Assembly: GCA_910577955.1 (NCBI GenBank)
Contig: CAJTNC010000030.1
Span: 1 to 37,131, forward strand
DNA from: an uncultured Lachnospiraceae bacterium
Lineage (GTDB): Bacteria > Bacillota > Clostridia > Lachnospirales > Lachnospiraceae
DNA length: 37,131 bases
Direction: 5' to 3'
Translations under genes and position numbers: made by a program
Shown: piece after piece, positions 16,246 through 23,798 of the stretch
Layout: each line of letters starts with the position of its first letter
Numbering within the stretch: position 1 is the first letter of the stretch
Notes under the pieces: generated by a model
What the model was told of the DNA's origin: nothing
The model's input: the letters and a program-made list of their open reading frames with translations, nothing else
Database searches by the model: none

Positions 16246-16623
16246 ATGGACATTGCAAACATGAACGAGGTCGATCTGGAGCGTTACGTCACCAGAATCA
16301 TGCTGGACATGGGTATTCCGGCCCATCTGAAAGGATATCACTACTTAAGAGAAGCGATCATCCTCTCCGGAAAAGACATGGAGGCTGTCAGCAGCGTCAC
16401 AAAACTGTTATATCCTACCGTTGCGAAAAGATTTAAAACAACAGACCAAAAAGTAGAACGTGCCATACGCAACGCCATCGAAGTATCTTGGACAAGAGGA
16501 AACATCGACACTTTCGAGGAGTTGTTCGGCTACTCCGTGGGAACCGGAAAAGGCCGCCCCACAAACAGTGAATATATTGCAAGAATCGCCGATAAGATAC
16601 GGCTTGATCTGAGGGACTTATAA
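16246..16623 (+). CDS. Stand-alone Spo0A C-terminal DNA-binding protein
   Basis: The 125 residues correspond almost entirely to the Spo0A effector domain. Motifs known from Spo0A are present in order: GIPAHLKGYHYLREAI near 23-38, VTKLLYPTVAKRF near 48-60, the recognition-helix region VERAIRNAIEVSWTRGNID near 68-86, and PTNSEYIARIADKIRL near 104-120. No receiver domain is present and none is encoded upstream, so control by phosphorelay is absent. It should bind 0A-boxes. The gene lies alone between two minus-strand polysaccharide operons, with GGGG 11 bases before the ATG. It ends inside a perfect palindromic terminator. Its target is probably the adjacent EPS promoter, which is inference. Confidence 0.9.
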   Translation: MDIANMNEVDLERYVTRIMLDMGIPAHLKGYHYLREAIILSGKDMEAVSSVTKLLYPTVAKRFKTTDQKVERAIRNAIEVSWTRGNIDTFEELFGYSVGTGKGRPTNSEYIARIADKIRLDLRDL

Positions 16624-16639
16624 GTCCCTCAGATTTTTT
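16607..16639 (+). terminator. Perfect 28-bp palindrome terminator
   Basis: ATCTGAGGGACTTA is followed at once by its exact reverse complement (16607-16634), then a T run to 16639. It includes the last codons and stop of the Spo0A-like gene and overlaps the stop of the convergent GT2 gene. The T run favours plus-strand termination. Confidence 0.9.
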
Positions 16640-17558
16640 CTTTGCAGATATAGATCGGGCGCTCTTTCACCTCCATATAGGCTTTCGCGAGGTACTGACC
16701 GATAATACCCATGCAGAAAAGCTGAACGCCGCTGATCAGGCACAGAATACAGATCATGGAGGGCCAGCCGGAAGTCGGATCACCAAATGCCAACGTCTTT
16801 ACAATGATAACGATGATCATGACAAACGCCAGAGCGCAAAACAATATGCCCATGATCGATGCGAACGCCAGAGGAGCCGTTGAAAATGCCATGATGCCTT
16901 CTAAAGAATAGGCGAACAGTTTCCAGAAGGACCACTTTGTCTCTCCCTTTTTCCTTTCCACATTCTCAAACTCCAGCCACTTTGTCCGAAATCCAACCCA
17001 GCCGTAAATACCTTTCGTGAACCGGTTGTATTCCTTCACGGATAAAATCGCATCCACCATCTGTCTCGTCATCAGCCTGTAGTCTCTGGCGCCGTCCACG
17101 ATCTCCGTTTTGGATATCTTATGCATGAGCCTGTAAAACAATCTGGCAAAAAAGGAGCGGATCGGCGGTTCCCCTTTTCTGCTCACTCTCCTCGTAGCCA
17201 CCGAATCGTACCCTGCCTCGATGTGGGAAAACATTTCCGGCAGCAGAGACGGCGGATCCTGCAGATCCACATCCATCGTCACCACATACTCTCCTTTTGC
17301 CTGTTCAAATCCGGCGTACATAGCCGCTTCCTTCCCAAAATTTCTGGAAAAAGAAACCATGTGCACCCTCTCATCCCTCTCGTGGAGTTTTTTGATCTCA
17401 GCCACGGTCCCGTCCTTTGAGCCGTCATCAATGTAGATGATCTCATAGTCCAGTTCTTTCTCCTCGAAAAAAGGCTTGTTTTTTATCAGTTCCGCATAAA
17501 AATCCGCAACGGTCTCCTCCTCATTATAACAGGGTACGATCACGCTCAACAGTTTCAT
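16629..17558 (-). CDS. GtrB/DPM1-like glycosyltransferase family 2 with two membrane helices
   Basis: A 309-residue enzyme. The GT-A domain has LSVIVPCYNEEETV, IIYIDDGSKDGT near 40-50 and the VTMDVDLQDPP donor motif near 93-103. Two membrane helices follow near 225-260 and 265-295 (ALAFVMIIVIIVKTLAF; MICILCLISGVQLFCMGIIGQYLAKAYMEVKERP). The C-terminal pattern is typical of the GtrB/YkoT group, which loads a sugar on undecaprenyl phosphate. Its ATG overlaps the stop of the upstream GT-C-like gene by four bases. The pair suggests a Gtr-like modification system in which the lipid-linked sugar is used by the neighbouring membrane protein. Confidence 0.9.
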   Translation of the reverse strand: MKLLSVIVPCYNEEETVADFYAELIKNKPFFEEKELDYEIIYIDDGSKDGTVAEIKKLHERDERVHMVSFSRNFGKEAAMYAGFEQAKGEYVVTMDVDLQDPPSLLPEMFSHIEAGYDSVATRRVSRKGEPPIRSFFARLFYRLMHKISKTEIVDGARDYRLMTRQMVDAILSVKEYNRFTKGIYGWVGFRTKWLEFENVERKKGETKWSFWKLFAYSLEGIMAFSTAPLAFASIMGILFCALAFVMIIVIIVKTLAFGDPTSGWPSMICILCLISGVQLFCMGIIGQYLAKAYMEVKERPIYICKEKI

Positions 17559-19168
17559 AAAGTACCTCCTTTTTCCCCTGCGCTTTTCATATCATAGACC
17601 ACAAGGCTTTCACATCGCCCTACCTCTGTCCCCCCTGCGGCAAGAAGCCGCCTTTCGAAATCCCCGCCCGGCGTCACGCCGATATAGCGGCTGTTCAGCG
17701 TTTCCAAATTTGCCTCCATATAGCCCCCATCGCAGAGATTGATGCCGAATCCTTCCGGCACGGCATAGTAAGCGCCGAAATCTACATTCTTATTTATCCC
17801 TTCCGTCTGTTCGAAGAGCGTCCATATGACAGTATTGTCATAATTCGGCGACTCTCCGGTCAGTTCCATATTATCTGAAAGCTGTCTTGCCATGCTCTCC
17901 AAATCCTCTCTGCGCTCCTCAGAGGCGTAGGGAACCTCAAATTCATAGGGGACATTGCCCCGCAGTAAAAAGAGCAGTACAAAAAAGACGGAAATGCAGA
18001 CGGGAACGTACAGCTGCTTCTTTTTCTTTCTTTCCGCAAGCGGCAGCAGAAATAAGAAACCCACAATATAGACAAGAGTATGCCGTCCTCCCTCCTGGAT
18101 CCGGTACATCAAAAGATCGGCCGCAAAAAATCCGGCCATACATAGCGCCATCTGTCCCTCCGGCAGAAAACCTTTCCAATTTTTATAGAGAATCCGCCAC
18201 AGGATCCTTATCAAAAGCAGCGCAAACAGCAACAGAAAGATAAGATAATACAGCCCTGCCGCAGAAATCAGTCCGCTTTTCACTGTCAGATTCGCCTTGA
18301 TCAGGCCAAGTACCGTACCTAAGGACGTGTAAAGTTTCCAGATCGTATAGCGAGCTCCCGCTAAAAGCCCCTGTTCAAAATAAACCTTGATCCATTCTGT
18401 ATAAAAAAGATCGTCGAGATAAGGCGCGCTGAAAAAGTGATTGATCATCCAATACACCGCCAGCGTTCCTGCCGCAATTCCTCCGGTCCATAAAAAGGCT
18501 TTCTTCCCTTTTTTAAAGAACAAAAGCATCGCCGGTGTCAAGAGCAGCAAAATCAAGTAAGGCCGCATCCACGTCATCAACATGACGAGGGCAAACATCA
18601 CGCCGATCATCCACCCTCTGTATCTCCGCTGACAGGATACTCCCAGTCCCAAAAACAGAATAAAAAGCGCAAACAATTCTGCCTCCGGAATACAGGAGAG
18701 GGCAAACCTTGTGACCGGTATGAAAGTACCGTACAAAACCGCGATCATTGCCGTCTGCCGCTTATCCGGCTTCGCGAGGATTCCGAAAAGCAGCATAGCC
18801 ACGGAAAGCAGCGCAGTATTGCAGAGCATCGGAGACAGAAGATTCCACCCAAACAAAAATCCCCAGACGACCCAAAATACCAAAAGCACCGGGCTCCACG
18901 CCGCAAAAGAAAGATACAGCCCGTGGCTCTCGTTAAATCCGAAATATCCCTGCGGATAGCCGTAAGCCAGCACGTTCTCCGTCATCTTATAATAGAATAG
19001 TTCATCATTCCACGGTGAGGACGGCAGATAGATCTGTGAAAAGTACTGCCTTTCAACAAGGCAGTACAGCCAGACGCAGATCACCGGCACGGCCGCAAGC
19101 AAAAGCGCCGCAGCCGCCATATCCCATTTTCTCTTATCCCAATGCAGGAACTGTTTCCCTTGCTCCAT
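17555..19168 (-). CDS. Polytopic membrane protein, probable GT-C-fold glycosyltransferase
   Basis: A 537-residue protein with an N-terminal helix (about 15-38) and roughly eleven further hydrophobic segments to about residue 390, then an extracytoplasmic domain (about 400-530). The first outer loop carries PWNDELFYYKM near residue 50, with acidic residues where GT-C enzymes place their catalytic Asp/Glu. Translational coupling to a GtrB-like gene suggests that it uses the undecaprenyl-phosphate sugar made there to decorate a glycan outside the cell. AGGAG lies six bases before the ATG. Family membership is inferred from architecture. Acceptor and sugar are unknown. Confidence 0.65.
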   Translation of the reverse strand: MEQGKQFLHWDKRKWDMAAAALLLAAVPVICVWLYCLVERQYFSQIYLPSSPWNDELFYYKMTENVLAYGYPQGYFGFNESHGLYLSFAAWSPVLLVFWVVWGFLFGWNLLSPMLCNTALLSVAMLLFGILAKPDKRQTAMIAVLYGTFIPVTRFALSCIPEAELFALFILFLGLGVSCQRRYRGWMIGVMFALVMLMTWMRPYLILLLLTPAMLLFFKKGKKAFLWTGGIAAGTLAVYWMINHFFSAPYLDDLFYTEWIKVYFEQGLLAGARYTIWKLYTSLGTVLGLIKANLTVKSGLISAAGLYYLIFLLLFALLLIRILWRILYKNWKGFLPEGQMALCMAGFFAADLLMYRIQEGGRHTLVYIVGFLFLLPLAERKKKKQLYVPVCISVFFVLLFLLRGNVPYEFEVPYASEERREDLESMARQLSDNMELTGESPNYDNTVIWTLFEQTEGINKNVDFGAYYAVPEGFGINLCDGGYMEANLETLNSRYIGVTPGGDFERRLLAAGGTEVGRCESLVVYDMKSAGEKGGTL

Positions 19169-19197
19169 ATATTTCTCCTGTAAGATTTTTACTTTGA

Positions 19198-20061
19198 CTA
19201 TCTCTCAGTCCTCATATACTCCTCTATCGCATCCTGCCACGGTGCGAAAGTAAAGTCCGTCGTGAGACGCAGCATATAATTATCCAAAATGGAATAAGCC
19301 GGACGCTTAGTGGGAGATGCAAACTCTTCTGTGGTGATATAATTCACCTTCGTGTCCTTCCCTGCCAGTCTGAAAATTTCAGCCGCAAAATCAGCCCAGC
19401 TGCAGCTCCCTTCGCAGGTTCCGTGAAACAGCCCGTAATTGTCCGTAGGAAGCAGATATTTCACTGCCTTTGCCAGTTCCGCCGCACTGGTGGGCGTTCC
19501 ATACTGATCTTTAACAACTCCCACCTCCCGATGATCCTCCGCCAGCCGCAGCATCGTCTTCACAAAATTCTTCCCGTCCCCGTAAAGCCACGCCGTCCGG
19601 ATAATGAAATGCTTTTCGCTGAACTCTTTCACAAAGTTTTCCCCTGCCAGCTTCGTTTTCCCATACATGCTGGTCGGCCCCACCGGATCAAACTCCGTCA
19701 AAGGCCTGTTCTGCGTCCCCGGAAACACATAGTCCGTTGATATATGCATCAGTTTCGCTCCCGTTTCCGATGCCGCAATACTCAGATTCCGCGGTCCCAC
19801 CGCGTTGATCTTATACGCATTGTCAATATCTGTTTCACATTTGTCTACGTTTGTATGAGCCGCACAGTTTATTATGGCATCCGGCTTTTTTTCCCTCACA
19901 AAAGAAAGTACCGCATCCACATCCGTAATGTCAAGGGCAGTGATATTTTCATCAGGAAATACATCCGTGTTAAAAAGCGTTATATTCTGTTCCCTCTCAT
20001 ACAATCTGTTTAAGGCTCTGCCAAGCTGTCCGTTGCACCCTGTGATCATAATTTTTTTCAT
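19198..20061 (-). CDS. rfbD: dTDP-4-dehydrorhamnose reductase
   Basis: A 287-residue extended short-chain dehydrogenase with the NAD(P) motif GCNGQLG near residues 8-14. INCAAHTNVDKCE near 64-76, STDYVFPG near 106 and YGKTK near 131 give the catalytic Ser/Thr-Tyr-Lys set. The family reduces dTDP-4-keto-L-rhamnose to dTDP-L-rhamnose, the last step of rhamnose donor synthesis. rmlA, rmlB and rmlC are not in the window. GGAGAGG lies seven bases before the ATG. It heads the mini-operon with the GT-C-like and GtrB-like genes, which suggests rhamnose as the sugar handled there. Related sugar reductases are possible. Confidence 0.9.
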   Translation of the reverse strand: MKKIMITGCNGQLGRALNRLYEREQNITLFNTDVFPDENITALDITDVDAVLSFVREKKPDAIINCAAHTNVDKCETDIDNAYKINAVGPRNLSIAASETGAKLMHISTDYVFPGTQNRPLTEFDPVGPTSMYGKTKLAGENFVKEFSEKHFIIRTAWLYGDGKNFVKTMLRLAEDHREVGVVKDQYGTPTSAAELAKAVKYLLPTDNYGLFHGTCEGSCSWADFAAEIFRLAGKDTKVNYITTEEFASPTKRPAYSILDNYMLRLTTDFTFAPWQDAIEEYMRTER

Positions 20062-20125
20062 CGATTTTCCTCTCCTTATCTCAGCCCTCGTCCCCCCTGT
20101 CTCAATTTGGGTTTATATCCATTAC

Positions 20126-20154
20126 ATTTTACATCTATCATGTTAATACCGCAA
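20126..20154 (-). promoter_or_regulatory. Candidate rfbD promoter
   Basis: On the minus strand TTGCGG (20149-20154) and TAAAAT (20126-20131) are 17 bases apart, about 65 bases before the rfbD ATG. The -35 matches consensus at only three positions. Confidence 0.45.
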
Positions 20155-20272
20155 CTATATTATTTTCCTTATAAGTACTTCCTCAAAAGACATTGACAAT
20201 CATATGTGTTTTTGTAAAATTAAACTTTTTTACCAATAAATACATCTAAATAATAAGAATAGATTACTTTTC

Positions 20273-20327
20273 CGTTTCAGTCTGCAACATTTTGCCAAAC
20301 TTGCAATACTTTCTAATGACTGAAACG
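20273..20327. repeat. Inverted repeat over the DUF3048 gene promoter
   Basis: CGTTTCAGTC (20273-20282) and GACTGAAACG (20318-20327) are perfect 10-bp inverted arms with centres 45 bases apart. A nested TGCAA/TTGCA pair occurs at 20283-20287 and 20301-20305. The right arm overlaps the -35, so a protein bound to both arms would control this promoter. It lies upstream of the likely transcription start and is therefore DNA-level rather than an RNA hairpin. Confidence 0.6.
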
Positions 20328-20344
20328 CCAAAACGTGATATACT
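20316..20344 (+). promoter_or_regulatory. Promoter of the DUF3048 lipoprotein gene
   Basis: ATGACT (20316-20321) and TATACT (20339-20344) are 17 bases apart and lie about 41 bases before the ATG. Confidence 0.6.
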
Positions 20345-20385
20345 AATCATGAAATTATGAAAAAAGGAAGAGAGGTACCAGTTTA

Positions 20386-21543
20386 ATGAAAAAACGCAAT
20401 GTTTTCCTGATAGCGGCGCTCACTGCCGCGCTGTGTCTTTCCGGCTGCGGCAAAGACAGTGAAGAAGCTTCCAGTGAAATACAGGATATCACCGTTGAGG
20501 CGGAAGATATTCCGGCTCCCAGCACAGAAGAGCCTTCCGAACCGGAAGAGGAAGCTTTTGTCGATGATGAAGAAGCGCCCGGCGAAGGCTATGTGAGGAG
20601 TTCTCTGACCAATCTTTGGGTCAAAGAGGAAGTTGCCAACACCAGACCGATTGCCGTGATGATGCCCACCGACTCCGTCGCGCAGCCTCAGTATGCAATC
20701 GGCAGCGCCGGCATTTTGTATGAGATCATGGAAGAAGGTTCCATTTCCCGTCAGATGGCTATCATCGAAGGCTGGCAGGAATTTGAAAAAATCGGCAATG
20801 TCCGCAGTATCCGCCACTATTACGTTCCGGTAGGCATGGAGTGGGATTCCATTATTGTTCACTATGGCGGCCCGTTCTATGCAGATTCATGGGTGGAACG
20901 TCCGGAGGTAAATAATATCACGGGTACGCATACCGGCAATTCCCAGTATTCCCCCGGTGCCGAAGCCTTTTTCCGCTCCAACGATAAAAAGGCGCCGCAC
21001 AACGCCTATACATCCGGCGAGAAACTGACAAGCGCCATTGAAAAGCAGAATTACAGTCTGGAGCACAGAAGCCAGTACTGGGTTGCGGATCATTTTAAAT
21101 TTACAAACGCTTCCCATCCCAACACGCTGGAAGACTACAGCGATGCATCCAGAGCTTTCAAGATCGACTTAAGCAACGTATTCCCTGTGACGTTAACTTC
21201 TCTGGAATACAATGAGCAGGAGGGCGTTTACTACAAAAACCTCCACAAGACCAAACAGATCGACCAGCTCACCGGCGATCAGCTCACTTTTACAAACGTT
21301 ATCATCCAGATGACAAACTCCACACAGTTGGATGCTAAGGATTATCAGGATTTCACTATGGTTGACAGCGGAAAGCCCGGTTACTACTGCACGATGGGCA
21401 AAATGATCCCGATCACATGGACCAAAACTTCCGACTATGCGCCGACCAAGTACTATGACATGAGCGGAAATGAAATTGTTCTGAATACGGGTAAGACATA
21501 CATCGCCGTTGCACAGACAGGCACAAAACCCACATTCGAGTAA
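20386..21543 (+). CDS. DUF3048 (YerB-type) lipoprotein
   Basis: The 385-residue protein starts with a lipoprotein signal (MKKRNVFLIAALTAALCLSGCG) with the lipid-bearing cysteine at 21. An acidic, Glu/Pro-rich linker runs to about residue 65. DUF3048 follows, with RPIAVMMPTDSVAQPQYAIG near 85-105, GSISRQMAIIEGW, the conserved IGNVRSIRHYYVPV near 136-150, and VHYGG. The C-terminal DUF3048_C half runs from about 225 to 385. It should be anchored on the outer face of the cytoplasmic membrane. The molecular function of YerB proteins is not established. It is a single-gene unit with its own promoter and terminator. Confidence 0.9.
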   Translation: MKKRNVFLIAALTAALCLSGCGKDSEEASSEIQDITVEAEDIPAPSTEEPSEPEEEAFVDDEEAPGEGYVRSSLTNLWVKEEVANTRPIAVMMPTDSVAQPQYAIGSAGILYEIMEEGSISRQMAIIEGWQEFEKIGNVRSIRHYYVPVGMEWDSIIVHYGGPFYADSWVERPEVNNITGTHTGNSQYSPGAEAFFRSNDKKAPHNAYTSGEKLTSAIEKQNYSLEHRSQYWVADHFKFTNASHPNTLEDYSDASRAFKIDLSNVFPVTLTSLEYNEQEGVYYKNLHKTKQIDQLTGDQLTFTNVIIQMTNSTQLDAKDYQDFTMVDSGKPGYYCTMGKMIPITWTKTSDYAPTKYYDMSGNEIVLNTGKTYIAVAQTGTKPTFE

Positions 21544-21563
21544 CTTCATAGTAGTAATTTCAC

Positions 21564-21600
21564 AAAAAAGCTGAGCGAATCAAACCGCTCAGCTTTTTTT
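21564..21600. terminator. Bidirectional terminator
   Basis: AAAAAAGCTGAGCG pairs perfectly with CGCTCAGCTTTTTT around an 8-base loop, with A and T tracts on opposite sides. It can end both the DUF3048 gene and the convergent leuA gene. Confidence 0.95.
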
Positions 21601-21610
21601 ATCTGATATC

Positions 21611-23287
21611 TTACTTTCCTAATCCCAGCCTGTTCATCGCCGAGAAAATCGCTCTGATAGACGCTCTTGTAATGTTGGAGCTGACTGCCACGCCATAAGT
21701 AACATGCCCGGTATCTCCATCCAGCAAATGGATATAGGCCGCCGCCTGAGAGTTTGAGCCGCTCTGCAGCGCATGTTCCTCGTAATCCAGCACCTTGATG
21801 TTAACTCCCAGTTCTTCCGCGAGTCCCCGTCTCACTGCATCAATAGGTCCATTGCCCGCCGCATCAAAACTGCGCTCTTCACCGTGATCTGTATAGACGA
21901 CTTTTACATGAGTATCAAACTCACTGTCAATCGTGTCGCTCAGATCATCCACCCGCAGTTTGCGGAAGTGTAACGGTTCTTTTTTGTTCAGATATTCCTC
22001 CCTGAAGTTTTCCATCACCTGTTCCGGTGAAACCTCCCCCTGCTTCTCGGAAATCTTCTGGATCACATCGGCAAATTCACGCTGCATTCCTTTGGGCAGC
22101 TTGAACCCAAAATAAGTGTCCATCACAAATGCGACGCCGCCCTTGCCGGACTGAGAATTGATCCTCACAATAGGCTCGTACTCACGCCCGATGTCCGCAG
22201 GATCGATGGGCAAATAGGGCACCTGCCAGATCTCACTGCCCCTATCTTTCATAGCTTTGACGCCTTTGTTGATCGCATCCTGATGAGAACCGGAGAATGC
22301 TGTAAACACCAACTTGCCCGCATAAGGATGTCTGGGATGAATGGGAATCTTACAGCAGCGCTCATACAATTCAATGATTTCCGAAATATTCTCGATCTTC
22401 AGTTCCGGATCTATCCCCTGCGAGAACATATTGTAGGCGATATTCATGATATCTACATTGCCGGTGCGCTCGCCGTTGCCAAACAATGTCCCTTCCACTC
22501 GGTCCGCTCCCGCCAACAGCGCCTGCTCTGCGCTTGCTACGCCGGTTCCCCTGTCATTGTGGGGGTGAACGCTCAAAATAATGCTCTCACGATTTTTAAA
22601 GTGCGTATTCATCCATTCAATCCGATCCGCATAGACATTCGGCGTCGTCATTTCCACAGTGGACGGCAGGTTAATAATCATCGGCTCCTCTTTTGTCGGC
22701 CCCCAGGCTTCCTGCACTGCCGTACAGATTTCCAGCGCATACTCTAACTCCGTCCCGGTAAAACTCTCCGGCGAATATTCCAGTATGATCTTTCCCGGAA
22801 ACTTTTGCGCCCGTTCTTTTACCATCTTCGTCCCTTTCACTGCAATCTCAGTGATCTGCTCTTTTTCCATGCCGAACACCACATCCCGCTGCAGCGTAGA
22901 AGTAGAATTATAAATATGGAAAACAACTTCTTTACAGCCCTGGATCGCTTCAAAGGTCCTGTCTATCTGTTCCTCACGGCACTGTGTCAAAACCTGCACC
23001 CGTACGTCGTCCGGTATCAGTTTCCGGTCCACAAGCTGGCGCAAAAAGTCGTACTCGATCTGGCTTGCCGCCGGAAAACCGATTTCGATCTCCTTAAACC
23101 CCATCTTCACCAGATACTGGAACATCTCAATCTTTTCCGACACAACCATCGGATCGATCAAGGCCTGATTTCCATCCCGCAGATCCACCGAGCACCAGAT
23201 CGGAGCCCTCTCAATCTCTCTGTCAGGCCACGTCCTCTCCGGGTAATCCACTACAGGATTTTTTCTGTAACGTTTGTAATTAAGCAT
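21611..23287 (-). CDS. leuA: 2-isopropylmalate synthase
   Basis: A 558-residue enzyme for the first committed step of leucine synthesis (acetyl-CoA + 2-ketoisovalerate). CSVDLRDGNQALIDP near 32-46 holds the catalytic Arg-Asp. HPHNDRGTG near 230 supplies metal-binding His residues, and GTLFGNGERTGN near 257 is conserved. The last 150 residues form the LeuA dimer/regulatory domain that senses leucine. The long N-terminus (YKRYRKNPVVDYPERTWPD) and overall length fit the LeuA2 type found in actinobacteria and some Clostridia. The ATG at 23287 has GGGAGG seven bases upstream and is preferred to an in-frame ATG six codons earlier. A terminator-like hairpin lies only 28 bases upstream, with no room for a separate promoter. 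Confidence 0.95.
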   Translation of the reverse strand: MLNYKRYRKNPVVDYPERTWPDREIERAPIWCSVDLRDGNQALIDPMVVSEKIEMFQYLVKMGFKEIEIGFPAASQIEYDFLRQLVDRKLIPDDVRVQVLTQCREEQIDRTFEAIQGCKEVVFHIYNSTSTLQRDVVFGMEKEQITEIAVKGTKMVKERAQKFPGKIILEYSPESFTGTELEYALEICTAVQEAWGPTKEEPMIINLPSTVEMTTPNVYADRIEWMNTHFKNRESIILSVHPHNDRGTGVASAEQALLAGADRVEGTLFGNGERTGNVDIMNIAYNMFSQGIDPELKIENISEIIELYERCCKIPIHPRHPYAGKLVFTAFSGSHQDAINKGVKAMKDRGSEIWQVPYLPIDPADIGREYEPIVRINSQSGKGGVAFVMDTYFGFKLPKGMQREFADVIQKISEKQGEVSPEQVMENFREEYLNKKEPLHFRKLRVDDLSDTIDSEFDTHVKVVYTDHGEERSFDAAGNGPIDAVRRGLAEELGVNIKVLDYEEHALQSGSNSQAAAYIHLLDGDTGHVTYGVAVSSNITRASIRAIFSAMNRLGLGK

Positions 23288-23315
23288 CTCTTCGCCTCCC
23301 TGCACTCCTTTATAT

Positions 23316-23342
23316 AAAAACCCGTGTACGTCAGTACACGGG
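23316..23342 (-). terminator. Terminator or attenuator between the HPr gene and leuA
   Basis: On the minus strand CCCGTGTAC pairs with GTACACGGG around a 4-base loop, followed by TTTTT. It lies after the HPr stop and 28 bases before leuA. It is a textbook intrinsic terminator. Since no promoter fits between it and leuA, leuA may depend on read-through. Confidence 0.85.
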
Positions 23343-23374
23343 CTTTAAAATAAACTGTCATAAAAATCTTCCTG

Positions 23375-23638
23375 CTACTCTCCGAGACCGCTCTCAATAG
23401 CTCCTATCAGCGCGCGCAGCGCTTCCTCTTCATCCTCGCCTTCGCAGGTCATAACAATTTCATCACCACATTTTACACATGCACCAAGTACACTAAGTAC
23501 GCTCTTTGCATTCGCCGTATTCTCACGAAATGAAAAAGTAATTAAAGACTTAAATTGCATTGCCTCCTTGCATAGGATGCCTGCAGGTCTTAAATGTAGC
23601 CCTGTCGGGTTTTTTATAACTACCTTCTGGCTTACCAT
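23375..23638 (-). CDS. HPr-family phosphocarrier protein
   Basis: An 87-residue protein with the PTS phosphocarrier signature. TGLHLRPAG at 12-20 contains the phospho-accepting His15 and Arg17. NAKSVLSVLG places Ser46 at the usual HPr kinase site. It could act in sugar transport or as a regulatory HPr/Crh-like paralog. Retention of His15 argues against Crh, which lacks it. GGGAGG lies nine bases before the ATG. The gene has its own promoter and sits upstream of leuA, an unusual neighbour for a ptsH. Confidence 0.9.
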   Translation of the reverse strand: MVSQKVVIKNPTGLHLRPAGILCKEAMQFKSLITFSFRENTANAKSVLSVLGACVKCGDEIVMTCEGEDEEEALRALIGAIESGLGE

Positions 23639-23722
23639 GTAACGCTACCTCCCAAATATATTTATGCCGCAGACGCTGCCCTTCTCCACAGCCCCGCAGA
23701 ATATACTTCACAACTTTACTTC

Positions 23723-23751
23723 ATTATACCATTCAATTTCTATTCTAACAA
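23723..23751 (-). promoter_or_regulatory. Promoter of the HPr gene
   Basis: On the minus strand TTGTTA (23746-23751) and a consensus TATAAT (23723-23728) are 17 bases apart. The leader to the HPr start is about 75-80 nucleotides. Confidence 0.7.
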
Positions 23752-23798
23752 GCAGAAAATGCATATTTATTCAAAAGGATACGCCGCCGTCAACTGTA

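Larger units (their letters stand above)
20062..20385. other. Divergent intergenic region, rfbD / DUF3048 lipoprotein gene
   Basis: This AT-rich 324-base gap holds a minus-strand promoter for rfbD (20126-20154), a plus-strand promoter for the lipoprotein gene (20316-20344) and a 10-bp-arm inverted repeat (20273-20327). No small gene was seen. Confidence 0.6.

Noticed and set aside
20383..20862. 159-codon minus-strand ORF antisense to the DUF3048 gene
   Set aside because: The opposite strand encodes a lipoprotein signal and DUF3048 motifs. This frame has no ribosome site or recognisable domain.
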